This document shows positions 16,637 through 26,903 of a stretch of DNA of 64,000 nt, piece by piece. Source of the DNA: Polaromonas sp. GTDB taxonomy: Bacteria > Pseudomonadota > Gammaproteobacteria > Burkholderiales > Burkholderiaceae_C. The position numbers were made by a program, and so were the translations under genes. Every line of letters starts with the position of its first letter. Positions within the stretch are counted from its first letter, which is position 1. A model generated the notes under the pieces. That model searched no databases. It was not told the origin of the DNA and saw only the letters and a program-made list of their open reading frames with translations. Location of the stretch: the NCBI GenBank assembly GCA_030654695.1, contig JAURWY010000008.1, positions 1 through 64,000 on the forward strand, given 5' to 3'.

Positions 16637-17500
16637 TCATTGGCGCGCGGTGCGCACCGCCGGCGGCAGCGCCTGCGGGTAACTGGTGCGAAACGGGTTG
16701 ATGTCCAGACCGCCACGCCGGGTGTAGCGCGCAAAGACCGCCAGCTTGGCAGGTTTGCAGCGCTGCCAGATGTCCATGAAAATCCGCTCGACGCACTGCT
16801 CATGAAACTCGTTGTGGTTGCGAAAACTCACCAAGTATTGCAGCAGACCTTCTTGCTCAATCTGCGCGCCGGTGTAGCTGATTTGCACACTGCCCCAATC
16901 CGGCTGGCCGGTCACCAAGCAATTGCTTTTGAGCAAGTGACTGGTCAGCACTTCGGTCACCGACGCTTCGTCGGTATTGGCCGTCAACAGATCAGGCGCT
17001 GGCGTGTAGCGCGTGCACTCGATGTCGAGCCGGTCTAGATTCAATCCGTCGAGTTCTTGCAGCGGTTCTCGGTCAAATAGGTCGGGCAGCAGCAGCTTGA
17101 CGCCAATCGAGGGCGGTGCGCTGGCCGTTGCTTGCAGCACTGCACCGCGCCAAGCGGCTTCGCTGAGGTCGCGTCTGAGCAGCGCCAGCACCGCACTGGC
17201 ATCGGCAAAACGGCTGTTGTTGAAGCTGTTCAGGTAGAGCTTGAAGGACTTGCTCTCGATGATGTTGGGCGTTTCACACGGCACCACCGCTTGCACCAGC
17301 GCCACCTGTGGTTTGCCGCGCAAGTTGAGCCAACTGAGCTCATAGGCGGTCCACATGTCGGCGCCAAAAAAAGGCGCTTGCGCGGCGACGCCGATCTCTT
17401 CTCGTTTGCCGGCGCGGGCGATGGGAAACAGCAGCGATGCGTCGTATTCATCCGCATAGGCAGAGGTTTTGCCCAGCTGGGATTGTTCAGGGGAGTTCAT
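16637..17500 (-). CDS. queF: NADPH-dependent 7-cyano-7-deazaguanine reductase
   Basis: Reduces preQ0 to preQ1 in queuosine tRNA modification. At 287 aa it is the long, two-domain (type II) form. The QueF motif ESKSFKLYL is at 82-90 in the N-terminal half. The catalytic Cys is in [15 protein letters not shown] in the C-terminal half, with the Asp of QPDWGS as general acid. The C-terminal [13 protein letters not shown] is typical. It is convergent with dinB, leaving only seven bases between stops, and lies 21 bp downstream of the hydroxylase gene. Confidence 0.95.
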   Translation of the reverse strand: MNSPEQSQLGKTSAYADEYDASLLFPIARAGKREEIGVAAQAPFFGADMWTAYELSWLNLRGKPQVALVQAVVPCETPNIIESKSFKLYLNSFNNSRFADASAVLALLRRDLSEAAWRGAVLQATASAPPSIGVKLLLPDLFDREPLQELDGLNLDRLDIECTRYTPAPDLLTANTDEASVTEVLTSHLLKSNCLVTGQPDWGSVQISYTGAQIEQEGLLQYLVSFRNHNEFHEQCVERIFMDIWQRCKPAKLAVFARYTRRGGLDINPFRTSYPQALPPAVRTARQ

Positions 17501-17521
17501 GGTGTGACGTCAATCAAGGCT

Positions 17522-18388
17522 TTAAATAAATTCGCGTTCGCGCAGCCATTTGGTGGCGATCCATTTTTCGCCGCTGATGACCGGCGCGCCACCGTGCAGC
17601 GTTCGGCTGACAGCGTGTGGTTGGCTGTAGCTGAAAAAAACCGCGTTGCCGCACTTCGGCACCACCGCCAAAGCGGCATCAGGGAAGACGGTGGCACCGC
17701 CAGCTTCGGGCTCGTTCAGGTACATCACCAGCGTGGCCACGCGCTGGCCGCCGCGCTGCAAAATGCTCGCCGTGCCGGGCTCAGCCGGGTCAAAGTAATC
17801 GTAGTGCGGCTTGTACTCTGCGCCGGGGCCGTAGCGCAGCACTTGCAAGCCTTCACCGTTTTGCACCGGCCAGCCGAGCAACGCGCCAATGCGCGCTTCT
17901 ATGCGGCTGATGAGCGCGCTTTCGCCGCGTTCAAAAAACATGCCTTCGCTGGTGCGCGCTTGGTTGGTTTCTTCGCCGCCGGTTTTCACGTCGACCGTCA
18001 GTGAGCGCGACATGCGCGGTGCGGCTGCATCGATCAACGCCAGACACTCTTCGCGGCTCAGCAGTCCTTCCAGCACCAGCAGCGGCGGGTCTTGCAGCAC
18101 CGTGATGGCGTTGACTTGGCGATCGCCTGCATCCAGCGCCAAACGTTCGCCGGCGTGCGCCGGCCAAGGCACCGGCAGGGGCGGTGGAAGTGGCGAGTCA
18201 TTGGCGGCTATCTTGGCAGGCATGGCCAACAGATGACGGGCCGCGGCTTCACCCCAGCCGGCGTCTAGCAGCGACTTCAGCAACTGATCCGGACCAAAGC
18301 CAGCGGCCTGCTGCTCGGCTAACCACACACGCACGGCCGGTGTGATGTCTTGCTCAAAGGCGTGGCTTGCAAAGGCGTTGTTGCTCAC
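17522..18388 (-). CDS. 2-oxoglutarate/Fe(II) oxygenase, prolyl 4-hydroxylase-like
   Basis: 288-aa non-haem iron dioxygenase. Iron ligands H195-x-D197 (YKPHYDYFDP) and H265 (TLHGGAPV), with K275 (GEKW) for 2-oxoglutarate, match the P4H pattern. Residues 10-60 form a separate helical N-terminal segment (VRVWLAEQQ ... LLDAGWGEAAARHLL) that precedes the jelly-roll. No signal peptide. Its substrate protein is unknown; bacterial relatives are known to hydroxylate elongation factor Tu or peptides, but nothing here decides. It lies in the minus-strand run between yaaA (27 bp upstream) and queF. Confidence 0.87.
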   Translation of the reverse strand: MSNNAFASHAFEQDITPAVRVWLAEQQAAGFGPDQLLKSLLDAGWGEAAARHLLAMPAKIAANDSPLPPPLPVPWPAHAGERLALDAGDRQVNAITVLQDPPLLVLEGLLSREECLALIDAAAPRMSRSLTVDVKTGGEETNQARTSEGMFFERGESALISRIEARIGALLGWPVQNGEGLQVLRYGPGAEYKPHYDYFDPAEPGTASILQRGGQRVATLVMYLNEPEAGGATVFPDAALAVVPKCGNAVFFSYSQPHAVSRTLHGGAPVISGEKWIATKWLREREFI

Positions 18389-18415
18389 GGGGAACCTCCT
18401 TGAGATCCTGATAGA

Positions 18416-19189
18416 TCAGCTCGACTGGCGACGAAACACCAGACGGTCGGGCTCGGACACGTCAGGTGAAAAGTCATAGCCCTCAAGGTTAAAGGATTCC
18501 AGCTTTTTCACACTGCTCAGCTTGTTTTCAATCGCGTAGCGCACCATCAAACCACGCGCGCGTTTGGCCATGAAGCTGATGATCTTGTACTGGCCGGCTT
18601 TGAGTTCTTGAAACACGCAAGTCACCACGCGGGGTTTCAAGGCCTTGCGGTCAACCACCTTGAAGTACTCTTCGCTGGCGAGATTGACCACGACGGGCGA
18701 GGCATCGGCCGCAGCGCGTTCGTTCAGGTAGTTGGCAATTTCGCTGCCCCAAAACTGGTACAGGTTCTTGCCGCGCGCCGTCGCCAGCGCGGTGCCCATT
18801 TCAAGCCGATAAGGCTGCATCCAGTCCAGTGGCCGCAGCACGCCATACAGCCCGCTCAAGATACAGACATGCGCTTGCGCCCACTGCAAATCGGACTCGC
18901 CAAGGGTCTTGGCATTCAGCCCTTCGTAGACATCACCGTTGAAGGCCAGCGCCGCCTGCTTTGAGTTGTTGGCGGTGAACTTCGGCGACCAAGCCTCGTA
19001 GCGCGCCACATTCAGGCCAGACAACTTGTCCGAGAGTTTCATCAAGCTGCTGATCTGCTGCGGAGACTGTGTCTTCAATACTTCGATCAACTCGGCCGAC
19101 TGCCGCGTGAACAGCGGCTGCGTGTGGCTGGCCACATGCGCCGGCGTCTCGTAGTCAAGGGCTTTGGCGGGGGAAAGAAGAAACAGCAT
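18416..19189 (-). CDS. yaaA: Peroxide stress protein YaaA
   Basis: 257-aa UPF0246/DUF328 protein that in E. coli limits free iron during peroxide stress and binds DNA. It is recognised from the N-terminus MLFLLSPAKALDYETP, the LYGVLRPLDWMQPYRLEMGT core and the C-terminal FMAKRARGLMVRYAIEN block, over full length. It lies 27 bp upstream of the hydroxylase gene and 36 bp downstream of the lactate-dehydrogenase-like gene, all minus strand. No regulator site is obvious. Confidence 0.94.
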   Translation of the reverse strand: MLFLLSPAKALDYETPAHVASHTQPLFTRQSAELIEVLKTQSPQQISSLMKLSDKLSGLNVARYEAWSPKFTANNSKQAALAFNGDVYEGLNAKTLGESDLQWAQAHVCILSGLYGVLRPLDWMQPYRLEMGTALATARGKNLYQFWGSEIANYLNERAAADASPVVVNLASEEYFKVVDRKALKPRVVTCVFQELKAGQYKIISFMAKRARGLMVRYAIENKLSSVKKLESFNLEGYDFSPDVSEPDRLVFRRQSS

Positions 19190-19225
19190 GGGCAGTAGGG
19201 TGTGGGAGCAGACGAAGCCCAGACT

Positions 19226-20380
19226 TTACGCTGTCGGAAATGTCCCCGGCAGCAAAATACTTTTGTCGACGGTTTGAATGTCGGTACGGCCACAAAATGC
19301 CATCGTGACATCCAGTTCTTTGTGGATGATTTGCAGCGCTTTGGTGACGCCTGCTTCGCCCATCGCGCCCAAGCCGTAGACCATGGCGCGGCCAATCAAG
19401 GTGCCGCGTGCACCCAAGGCCCAGGCCTTGAGGACGTCTTGGCCGGAGCGGATGCCGCCGTCCATCCAGACTTCTATGTCGGAGCCGACCGCAGCGACGA
19501 TGGCGGGCAGCGCCTCGATGCTGGACTGCGCGCCGTCGAGCTGGCGGCCGCCGTGGTTGCTGACGACGATGGCGTCGGCCCCACTTTGCACCGCGAGCTT
19601 GGCGTCTTCAACGTCTTGGATGCCCTTCAAAATCAGTTTGCCGCCCCAGCGTTCTTTGACCCAGGCCACGTCGGCCCAAGACAAGGTTGGGTCAAACTGT
19701 TCGTTGGTCCAGGCCGACAGCGAGCGCATGTCGCTCACGCCTTTGACGTGCCCCACCAAGTTGCCAAAGGTGTGGCGACGCGTACCGGCCATGCCGAGGC
19801 ACCAACGCGGTTTGGTCATCAGGTTGATGATGTTGGCCAGAGTGGGTTTGGGCGGCGCCGTGAGGCCGTTTTTCAAGTCTTTGTGGCGCTGACCGATGAC
19901 TTGCAAGTCCAGCGTCAAGACCAAGGCGTTGCAACCAGCTTTGCGTGTGCGCTCAATCATGGCGGCCATGGCCTCACGGTCACGCATCATGTACAGCTGG
20001 TACCAAAACGGCGCTTGTGTGTTGGCGGCAATGTCTTCGATCGAGCAAATGCTCATGGTCGACAAGATGAACGGGATACCAAATTTTTCAGCTGCTTTCG
20101 CCGCTTTGATTTCACCATCGGCATGCTGCATTCCCGTCAGCCCGACCGGTGCAATCGCCACCGGCATTTTCACGTTGATGCCGACCATTTTGGTGGCGGT
20201 GCTGCGGTTTTCCATGTTGACGGCGACGCGCTGGCGCAGCTTGATCTTTTGGAAGTCAGTTTCGTTGGCGCGGTAGGTGCCCTCGGTCCAAGAGCCGGAA
20301 TCGGCGTAGTCGTAAAACATACGGGGCACGCGCTTTTCGGCCAGAACGCGCAAGTCTTCAATGTTGGTGATCACGGGCAT
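19226..20380 (-). CDS. lldD: FMN-dependent alpha-hydroxy-acid dehydrogenase (L-lactate dehydrogenase-like)
   Basis: 384-aa flavoenzyme of the LldD / glycolate-oxidase family, oxidising an alpha-hydroxy acid such as L-lactate and passing electrons to quinone. Marks: YADSGSWTEGTYRAN near the N-terminus, ALVLTLDLQ, the catalytic His segment VVSNHGGRQLDG, and EVWMDGGIRSGQDVLKA with ARGTLIGRAMVYGLGA. Length fits LldD (about 380-400). No LldP permease or LldR regulator is adjacent, so the exact substrate is not fixed by context and the symbol is provisional. Confidence 0.85.
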   Translation of the reverse strand: MPVITNIEDLRVLAEKRVPRMFYDYADSGSWTEGTYRANETDFQKIKLRQRVAVNMENRSTATKMVGINVKMPVAIAPVGLTGMQHADGEIKAAKAAEKFGIPFILSTMSICSIEDIAANTQAPFWYQLYMMRDREAMAAMIERTRKAGCNALVLTLDLQVIGQRHKDLKNGLTAPPKPTLANIINLMTKPRWCLGMAGTRRHTFGNLVGHVKGVSDMRSLSAWTNEQFDPTLSWADVAWVKERWGGKLILKGIQDVEDAKLAVQSGADAIVVSNHGGRQLDGAQSSIEALPAIVAAVGSDIEVWMDGGIRSGQDVLKAWALGARGTLIGRAMVYGLGAMGEAGVTKALQIIHKELDVTMAFCGRTDIQTVDKSILLPGTFPTA

Positions 20381-20509
20381 TGTCTGGTTTCCTTTTATTT
20401 GACGCAGATGGTATCGGTTTAAGCGACTGCCTGTTTTGAAGAAATTGGTGTCTGGGGCTCGAAAGATTGAATTTTATTCACGCCCGCCATGGCGGCAAGG
20501 CGTTTTGCG

Positions 20510-21919
20510 TCATTGCAAGCGGCTGCGGTGCCGGGCTATTTGGGCCCGCACCTGCGCTGGCGCAGTGCCTCCCAAGGTGTTGCGGGCGTTCAGCGAGCCG
20601 CGCAGGCTGAGCACTTCGTAGACGTCTTGCTCGATTTTGGGGTTGAAGCTTTGCAGCGTGGCCAGCGGCAGTTCGGACAAGTCCACACCTTGCGCGATGG
20701 CGGTTTTGACGGCGTGGGCGACGGCTTCGTGGGCATCCCGGAAAGGCAGGCCTTTTTTGACCATGTAGTCCGCCAAGTCGGTGGCGGTGGCGTAGCCCTT
20801 CAAGGCGGCGCGTTCCATGGCTTCAGCTTTGACGGTGATGCCGCCCACCATCTCGGCAAAAATGCGCAGCGTGTCTTTCAGCGTGTCGACGGTGTCGAAC
20901 AGTGGCTCTTTGTCTTCTTGGTTGTCTTTGTTGTAGGCCAGCGGTTGGCCCTTCATCAGCGTCACCAAGCCCATCAAATGGCCAACCACGCGGCCGGTTT
21001 TGCCGCGGGCGAGTTCGGGCACGTCTGGGTTTTTCTTCTGCGGCATGATCGACGAGCCGGTGCAAAAACGGTCGGCCAGATCGATGAAGCCAAAGCTCTG
21101 GCTCATCCACAAAATCAGCTCTTCGCTGAGGCGGCTGGTGTGCACCATCGCCAACGTGGCGGCAGCCGTGAACTCGATGGCGAAGTCACGGTCGCTGACC
21201 GCATCTAAGCTGTTTTGGCAAACCGCAGGCAGACCTTGCTCGTCGACCATGCCGAGCGCGCGCGCCACGTGGTCGCGGTCCAGCGGGTAGCTGGTGCCGG
21301 CCAATGCTGCTGCACCCAGCGGCAGGCGATTCACGCGCTTGCGCACGTCGAGCAGGCGTTCGGCGTCGCGCGCAAACATCTCGACGTAGGCCAGCATGTG
21401 GTGGCCAAAGCTCACCGGCTGCGCGACTTGCAAATGCGTGAAACCGGGCAGAATGACCTCGACATTTTTCTCCGCGATGTTGACCAAAGCGGTTTGCAAC
21501 TCAATCAGCAATTCGCCAATCAAATCAATCTCACCGCGCAGCCAAAGCCGCACGTCGGTGGCGACTTGGTCGTTGCGGCTGCGGCCTGTGTGCAGGCGCT
21601 TACCGGCGTCGCCCACCAGCTGCGTCAAACGCGCTTCGATGTTGAGGTGAACGTCTTCAAGATCGAGTTTCCATTCAAACGCACCCGACTCGATTTCAGC
21701 CGTGATTTGCGCCATGCCGTTTTTGATGGAGGCGTGGTCGGCTGCGGCAATGATGCCTTGCACCGCCAGCATGTCGGCGTGCGCCAGTGAGCCGGTGATG
21801 TCGGCTTGCCACAGGCGTTTGTCAAAAAATACGCTGGAGGTGTAGCGCTTGACGAGGTCGCTCATGGGCTCCGAAAACAGGGCCGACCAAGCTTGGGATT
21901 TTTTGTCTAATTGATTCAC
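20510..21919 (-). CDS. argH: Argininosuccinate lyase
   Basis: Last step of arginine synthesis: argininosuccinate to arginine plus fumarate. The fumarase-superfamily signature [12 protein letters not shown] is present, as are [19 protein letters not shown] and HMLAYVEMF. The start is probably GTG 21919 (reads [25 protein letters not shown]), where family homology begins, giving 469 aa; the frame stays open to ATG 22006 but the extra 29 residues look non-homologous and run towards the palindromic repeat. No strong Shine-Dalgarno precedes either start. It follows ppc on the same strand; both supply aspartate/arginine carbon, relevant to cyanophycin. Confidence 0.95.
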   Translation of the reverse strand: MNQLDKKSQAWSALFSEPMSDLVKRYTSSVFFDKRLWQADITGSLAHADMLAVQGIIAAADHASIKNGMAQITAEIESGAFEWKLDLEDVHLNIEARLTQLVGDAGKRLHTGRSRNDQVATDVRLWLRGEIDLIGELLIELQTALVNIAEKNVEVILPGFTHLQVAQPVSFGHHMLAYVEMFARDAERLLDVRKRVNRLPLGAAALAGTSYPLDRDHVARALGMVDEQGLPAVCQNSLDAVSDRDFAIEFTAAATLAMVHTSRLSEELILWMSQSFGFIDLADRFCTGSSIMPQKKNPDVPELARGKTGRVVGHLMGLVTLMKGQPLAYNKDNQEDKEPLFDTVDTLKDTLRIFAEMVGGITVKAEAMERAALKGYATATDLADYMVKKGLPFRDAHEAVAHAVKTAIAQGVDLSELPLATLQSFNPKIEQDVYEVLSLRGSLNARNTLGGTAPAQVRAQIARHRSRLQ

Positions 21920-22044
21920 GAGAGAACTTTCAGTGCCACGCTTGTCTGGGTTGGCAAGCGGGCGGGAGCGGAGAAATGGGGACCTTGCGCAGACAAGCCG
22001 TGACAAGATAAGCCGTTGATTTTATCTGGCCCAGAGGAAGCGGG

Positions 22045-22122
22045 GAATCGGCCAGGGGCTGGCCTCCTACAAAGACATGTCGTCCCCCGATCCTTGTAGG
22101 AGGCCAGCCCCCTGGCCGATTC
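22045..22122. repeat. Long palindromic element between ppc and argH
   Basis: The arms 22045-22072 and 22094-22122 are reverse complements over 28 bases with a single extra C in the right arm; the spacer is 21 bases. The core TGTAGGAGGCCAGCCCC resembles REP-type extragenic palindromes. It lies in the 229-bp ppc-argH gap, so the transcript would form a very stable hairpin without a U-run. Confidence 0.8.
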
Positions 22123-22148
22123 TTGCTGACGCTTGATGATTCCCCTCA

Positions 22149-24983
22149 TCAACCGGTGTTGCGCAAACCCGCAGCAATACCGTTGATGGAAATATGAATG
22201 CCGCGCTGCACGCGTTCGTCGGCTTTGCCATCCCGGTAGCGCCGGATCAACTCGACCTGCAAATGGTGCAGCGGGTCGATGTACGGGAAGCGATGGCGGA
22301 TGGAACGTTGCAGCGCCGTGTTGCCGGCCAGTCGCTGCTTGTCGCCGGTGATCTGGCTGAGTGCATCGGCGGTGCGCTGCCACTCGGCTTCAATCGCCGA
22401 GAAGATTTTTTTACGCAGCCGCGCATCACCAACGAGCTCGGCGTAGCGCGATGCCAAGGCCAAGTCGCTCTTGGCCAGCACCATGTCCATGTTGCTGAGC
22501 AGAGTCCGAAAGAAGGGCCATTGTTTGTACATTTTTTGCAGCACGGCGAGGTTTTCTTTGCGGGTTTTTGAGCAGCTCCCCAGCCATTGCTCGACCGCCG
22601 AACCAAAGCCGTACCAGCCGGGCAAGGCCAAGCGGCACTGGCCCCAGCTGAAGCCCCAGGGAATGGCGCGCAGGTCTTCAATCTTCTGCGTGGCTTTGCG
22701 GGACGCCGGACGTGAGCCAATGTTGAGTTCGGCGATTTCGCGGATCGGCGTTGAGCTGAAAAAGTAGTCTGTGAAGCCCGGGGTTTCATAGACCAGCGCG
22801 CGGTAGGCGGCCATGCTGGCGGCAGACAACCGGCTGGCGGTGTCCAGAAAAGCTTGGCTGGCCGGCTTGGTGGGTTGCAGCAGCGTGGCTTCCAGCGTGG
22901 CGGCCACCAAGGTTTCGAGGTTGCGGCGGCCGATTTCCGGGTTGGCGTATTTGGAGCCAATCACTTCGCCTTGTTCGGTCAGGCGAATTTGGCCGCGCAC
23001 CGTGCCCGGCGGCTGCGCCAAAATCGCCTCGTAGCTGGGGCCGCCGCCCCGGCCGACCGTGCCGCCACGACCATGAAACATGCGCAGCTGAATGTTGTGG
23101 GACACGGCCAGTTCGTCGAAGAGTTCTACCAGCGCCATCTCGGCCCGGTACAGCTCCCAGTTGCTGGTGAAGATACCGCCGTCTTTGTTGCTGTCGGAGT
23201 AACCCAACATGATGTCTTGCTCGGCGCCGCTGCGCTGCACTTGCTTGGCGATGCCGGGCAAGCTGTAAAACTCGCGCATGATGGGCGCCGCGTTGCGCAG
23301 GTCTTCAATGGTTTCAAACAGCGGCACCACAATCAGGTCGTGTGTGGCATCCAGCGTGCCGTGCATCAGGCCAACTTCTTTTTGCAGCAGCAGCACTTCG
23401 AGCAGGTCGCTGACGGTTTCGGTGTGGCTGATGATGTAGTGCCGAATGGCTTCATGGCCGTAGCGCTGGCGGGCCCGCAAGGCGGCTTCAAAAATGGCCA
23501 GCTCGCCACGTGCGAGGTCTGAATACTCGGCGCCGATGACGCGCAGTGCGCGGGCGTCGCTCAGGAGTTTCAGCAGCAGCGTGCGCTTGTCGGCTTCGCT
23601 CAATGCCGCGTAATTCGGCTCAAGGCGTGCCGTGGCCAGCAGCTCGGCCACGACTTCTTCATGTTTGTCTGAGCTTTGGCGCAAGTCGATGGTGGCCAAG
23701 TGAAAACCAAACACTTGGACCGCACGGATCAGCGGGTGCAGGCGCTGCGTGACGAGCGCTGCGCCGTGGTGGGTCAGCAGCGAGGCTTCGATGGTGCGCA
23801 GTTCGGCTAAAAAATCTTCGGCTTTGGCGTAAGGGTTTTGCGGTGCCAAGGCATGGCGCGCGGCGTCACCGCCGGTGAGTTCTTTGAGCGTGGCGGCAAG
23901 CCGGGCGTAGATGCCGGTGAGGGCGCGGCGGTAGGGCTCGTCAACCCGGTGTTCATTGGTGTCGGGGGAGCTTTCCGCCAGCGCTTGCATCGCCGGGCTG
24001 ACCTTCACCAGCATGGCAGACACAGACAGCTCGCCACCTAAATAATGCACTTCGGTGAGGTAGTGGCGCAGCGCCATGTCGGCTTGCCTGCGCAGCGCGT
24101 ACTCAAGCGTTTCGGCGCTGACGTTGGGGTTGCCATCGCGGTCGCCGCCAATCCACTGGCCCATGCGCAAAAAACTGTGCACGGCTTGGTTGCCGAGTTC
24201 GCGCTCAAGGTCCGCATAAAGCTTGGGGATTTCACGCAGAAAGGTGGCTTCGTAATAACTCAGGGCGTTCTCGATCTCGTCGGCCACTGTGAGTTTGGAA
24301 AAGCGCAGCAAGCGGGTTTGCCAGAGTTGCATCACGCGGGCACGCAACTGCGCCTCGTTGGCAGCGAGTTCCCGCGGGCTGAGCAGGTCTTTGGCGGCGT
24401 TGACGGCGGCGGCGCGGGCTTTGATTTCGTCGCGGCTTGTGAGCAGCAGGGCAATGCCGCGCTCGGCGTCCAAAATACTTTTGCGCTGCACTTCTGTCGG
24501 GTGCGCTGTCAGCACCGGCGAGACAAAACTTTTCGCCAGCGTCTGGGAAATGGTTTTGGGTGAAATACCGGCCCAGCGCAGCCGCGCCAGCGCCACGTCA
24601 ATGCTGCCTTCTTGCGTGTCGCCAGCGCGTTCATGGATGGCGCGGCGGCGAATGTGGTGGCGGTCTTCGGCCAGATTCGCCAGATGGCTGAAATAGGTGA
24701 AGGCGCGGATGACGCTGACGGTTTGCTCTCCGCTCAGCCCTTTGAGTAGTTTTTTCAGCGCCTTGTCGGCCTCTGCATCGGCGTCGCGCCGAAAGCTCAC
24801 GGAGAGTTTGCGGACTTGCTCGATCAGCTCGTAGGCCGGCACGCCTTCTTGTTCGCGGATCACGTCACCCAAAATGCGGCCTAGCAGGCGGATGTCTTCA
24901 ACCAGTGGCCGCTCGTTGTCTTTGGCGCGTGCGCTGGGTGCGGCTGGCGTTGAAGAGGTTTTTGCCCGTGCTGAAGTCGCCAT
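22149..24983 (-). CDS. ppc: Phosphoenolpyruvate carboxylase
   Basis: Anaplerotic carboxylation of PEP to oxaloacetate. The active-site signatures [17 protein letters not shown] (catalytic His) and [20 protein letters not shown] are both intact, as are [20 protein letters not shown] and the C-terminal [10 protein letters not shown]. Start set at ATG 24983 ([11 protein letters not shown]), preceded by AGGGCGG, giving 944 aa; an upstream in-frame codon at 25070 would run into the hemC promoter. It diverges from hemC with 71 bp between starts. Confidence 0.96.
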   Translation of the reverse strand: MATSARAKTSSTPAAPSARAKDNERPLVEDIRLLGRILGDVIREQEGVPAYELIEQVRKLSVSFRRDADAEADKALKKLLKGLSGEQTVSVIRAFTYFSHLANLAEDRHHIRRRAIHERAGDTQEGSIDVALARLRWAGISPKTISQTLAKSFVSPVLTAHPTEVQRKSILDAERGIALLLTSRDEIKARAAAVNAAKDLLSPRELAANEAQLRARVMQLWQTRLLRFSKLTVADEIENALSYYEATFLREIPKLYADLERELGNQAVHSFLRMGQWIGGDRDGNPNVSAETLEYALRRQADMALRHYLTEVHYLGGELSVSAMLVKVSPAMQALAESSPDTNEHRVDEPYRRALTGIYARLAATLKELTGGDAARHALAPQNPYAKAEDFLAELRTIEASLLTHHGAALVTQRLHPLIRAVQVFGFHLATIDLRQSSDKHEEVVAELLATARLEPNYAALSEADKRTLLLKLLSDARALRVIGAEYSDLARGELAIFEAALRARQRYGHEAIRHYIISHTETVSDLLEVLLLQKEVGLMHGTLDATHDLIVVPLFETIEDLRNAAPIMREFYSLPGIAKQVQRSGAEQDIMLGYSDSNKDGGIFTSNWELYRAEMALVELFDELAVSHNIQLRMFHGRGGTVGRGGGPSYEAILAQPPGTVRGQIRLTEQGEVIGSKYANPEIGRRNLETLVAATLEATLLQPTKPASQAFLDTASRLSAASMAAYRALVYETPGFTDYFFSSTPIREIAELNIGSRPASRKATQKIEDLRAIPWGFSWGQCRLALPGWYGFGSAVEQWLGSCSKTRKENLAVLQKMYKQWPFFRTLLSNMDMVLAKSDLALASRYAELVGDARLRKKIFSAIEAEWQRTADALSQITGDKQRLAGNTALQRSIRHRFPYIDPLHHLQVELIRRYRDGKADERVQRGIHISINGIAAGLRNTG

Positions 24984-25054
24984 GTCGCCGCCCTGTTGTA
25001 CGAAAGGCTGCATGCTAGCATTCACGCCATTGAAAGATAACAAGGCAGTTACCA

Positions 25055-26059
25055 GTGATCGCACATACAAATTCAGCCGTCAAAAAAGTGGTCATCGCCA
25101 CCCGCGAAAGCCGCTTGGCGCTGTGGCAAGCCGAGCACGTCAAGGCTTTGTTGGAAAGCCGCTTGGGCTGGCAGGTTGAGCTGCTGGGCATGACCACCAC
25201 GGGCGACCAAATTCAGGACCGCTCATTGAGCAAAGTCGGCGGCAAGGGCTTGTTTGTCAAAGAGCTGGAGACGGCCTTGCTGGATGGCCGCGCTGACCTC
25301 GCCGTGCATTCGCTGAAAGATGTGCCAATGGACTTGCCGGCTGGTTTTGCCTTGGCCTGCGTGCTCGAGCGCGAAGACCCGCGCGATGCGTTTGTGTCGA
25401 ATCACCATGCTTCGCTGGCGGCTTTGCCGGTGGGTGCGGTGGTCGGTACGTCAAGCCTGCGCCGCTTGGTGATTTTGAAGTCCTTGCGACCTGACCTGCG
25501 CATTGAACCCTTGCGCGGCAACCTCGACACCCGACTGCGCAAGCTCGACGAAGGCCAATACGATGCGATCGTGCTGGCCGCTGCCGGACTCAAACGCTTG
25601 GGGCTTGAGAGCCGCATTCGCGCGAACTTTGAGCCTGACAGCATGTTGCCTGCGGCCGGCCAAGGTGCGCTCGGCATTGAAGTGCGGGCGGACCGGCAAG
25701 ACTTGATAGCCGCACTGGCCCTGCTGGCGCACCAGCCCACCTGGTTGGCTGTGACCGCTGAGCGCACAGTGTCGCGCGCCATGGGGGGCAGTTGTTCGAT
25801 GCCGCTGGCCGCGTTCACCCACGGCCTGACGGCTGACGGCCTGCTACTGGAAGCGGCTTGGGGAGACCCCGGTGATGCGGGTCCAGATGCCGTGCCAAAT
25901 GCAGTGCCGGCCGAGACGGCACCGCTGGTGCGCGTGCAGCACCAAGCGCTGGTGCGTGATTTTGCTGAGGCCGAAGCGCTCGGCGAGCACGTGGCTGCGC
26001 TGCTGCGAGCCGGGGGCGCGGTCTGGGCTACCCATATCAGTTCAAATGCCAGCACTTGA
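25055..26059 (+). CDS. hemC: Porphobilinogen deaminase (hydroxymethylbilane synthase)
   Basis: Polymerises four porphobilinogens to hydroxymethylbilane in haem synthesis. Seen: [13 protein letters not shown] at the start, [17 protein letters not shown] with the catalytic Asp, [19 protein letters not shown], and [12 protein letters not shown] holding the Cys that carries the dipyrromethane cofactor. At 334 aa it is about 20 longer than E. coli HemC because of an Ala/Pro/Asp-rich loop after [12 protein letters not shown] start at 25055. It overlaps hemD by 14 bases, heading hemC-hemD-hemX-hemY. Confidence 0.95.
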   Translation: MIAHTNSAVKKVVIATRESRLALWQAEHVKALLESRLGWQVELLGMTTTGDQIQDRSLSKVGGKGLFVKELETALLDGRADLAVHSLKDVPMDLPAGFALACVLEREDPRDAFVSNHHASLAALPVGAVVGTSSLRRLVILKSLRPDLRIEPLRGNLDTRLRKLDEGQYDAIVLAAAGLKRLGLESRIRANFEPDSMLPAAGQGALGIEVRADRQDLIAALALLAHQPTWLAVTAERTVSRAMGGSCSMPLAAFTHGLTADGLLLEAAWGDPGDAGPDAVPNAVPAETAPLVRVQHQALVRDFAEAEALGEHVAALLRAGGAVWATHISSNAST

Positions 26060-26903
26060 ACGCGCTGACAGCGCTGAACGAGTTGGCCGGGTTGGCCGGG
26101 TTGGCCGCGTCATCGTCACCCGGCCCGCTCCAGATGCCCAGCGTTGGGTTGCGCAACTAGAGCAGCGCGGTATTCGCGCCGAAGCACTGCCTTTGATCGA
26201 GATTGCCAGCGTGGCTGATTTGACAGCGGCGCGTGCTGCGTGGGCGCACTTGGACCATTACGCCGCTGTGATGTTTGTGAGCGGCAATGCGGTTGAGCAT
26301 TTTTTTGCGGCTAGGCGAACAGTTGCTGAGCCAACGGCTCAGGACTTGGCAACGTTGCCCCATGTTCGCTTCATGGCGCCCGGCCCGGGCACTGCGCAGG
26401 TGTTGGTGGCGCAAGGTGTGCCGACGGCGCAGATCGATACGCCGCCCGTTGATGCCGCGCAGTTTGACTCTGAGGCCTTGTGGCAAGTGATCGGCCAGCG
26501 GGATTGGGCTGGGCAACGGGTGTTGATCGTGCGCGGCCAAAGCGAGTCATCGGACACGGCGGCAGATGTTGCGGCACCGGGCCGTGAATGGCTGGCCCGT
26601 CAGCTTGAACAGGCGGGCGCTGCGGTTGATTTTGTGGTGGTTTACGAACGCCGTGCGCCGCATTTCACCGCGGCGCAGCTGCAGTGCATGATCGACAGTC
26701 AGCGTGATGGATCGGTCTGGCTCTTCAGCAGTTCTGAAGCCTTGGCGCATTTACCTCGGGGGTTTGACTGGTCGCAGGCCAAAGCCATCGCCACACACAG
26801 CAGAATCGCCCAAGCGGCACAGGCGGCGGGTTGGGGTGTTGTTATCGAGTCACGACCGGCGCTGGACGACATCGTGGCGTCGATAGAATTGGTGTATTCA
26901 TGA
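26046..26903 (+). CDS. hemD: Uroporphyrinogen-III synthase
   Basis: Cyclises hydroxymethylbilane to uroporphyrinogen III (285 aa). Family features: [14 protein letters not shown] at the N-terminus, [43 protein letters not shown] and [10 protein letters not shown]. The reading frame is open further upstream within hemC, but ATG 26046 places the conserved strand close to the N-terminus. Just before it, a perfect 9-bp tandem repeat (26082-26108) encodes GRV three times. It overlaps hemC by 14 bases and hemX by four (ATGA). Confidence 0.9.
   Translation: MPALERADSAERVGRVGRVGRVIVTRPAPDAQRWVAQLEQRGIRAEALPLIEIASVADLTAARAAWAHLDHYAAVMFVSGNAVEHFFAARRTVAEPTAQDLATLPHVRFMAPGPGTAQVLVAQGVPTAQIDTPPVDAAQFDSEALWQVIGQRDWAGQRVLIVRGQSESSDTAADVAAPGREWLARQLEQAGAAVDFVVVYERRAPHFTAAQLQCMIDSQRDGSVWLFSSSEALAHLPRGFDWSQAKAIATHSRIAQAAQAAGWGVVIESRPALDDIVASIELVYS
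26082..26108 (+). repeat. Three tandem copies of a 9-bp unit inside hemD
   Basis: GTTGGCCGG occurs at 26082-26090 and 26091-26099, followed by GTTGGCCGC at 26100-26108. In frame it gives a repeated Gly-Arg-Val just before the first conserved beta strand of HemD. The 9-bp unit length preserves frame on expansion or contraction. Confidence 0.85.

Noticed and set aside
19202..20422. 406-codon open frame antisense to the lldD-like gene
   Set aside because: Low-complexity His/Gln/Arg-rich translation opposite a clear flavoenzyme gene.
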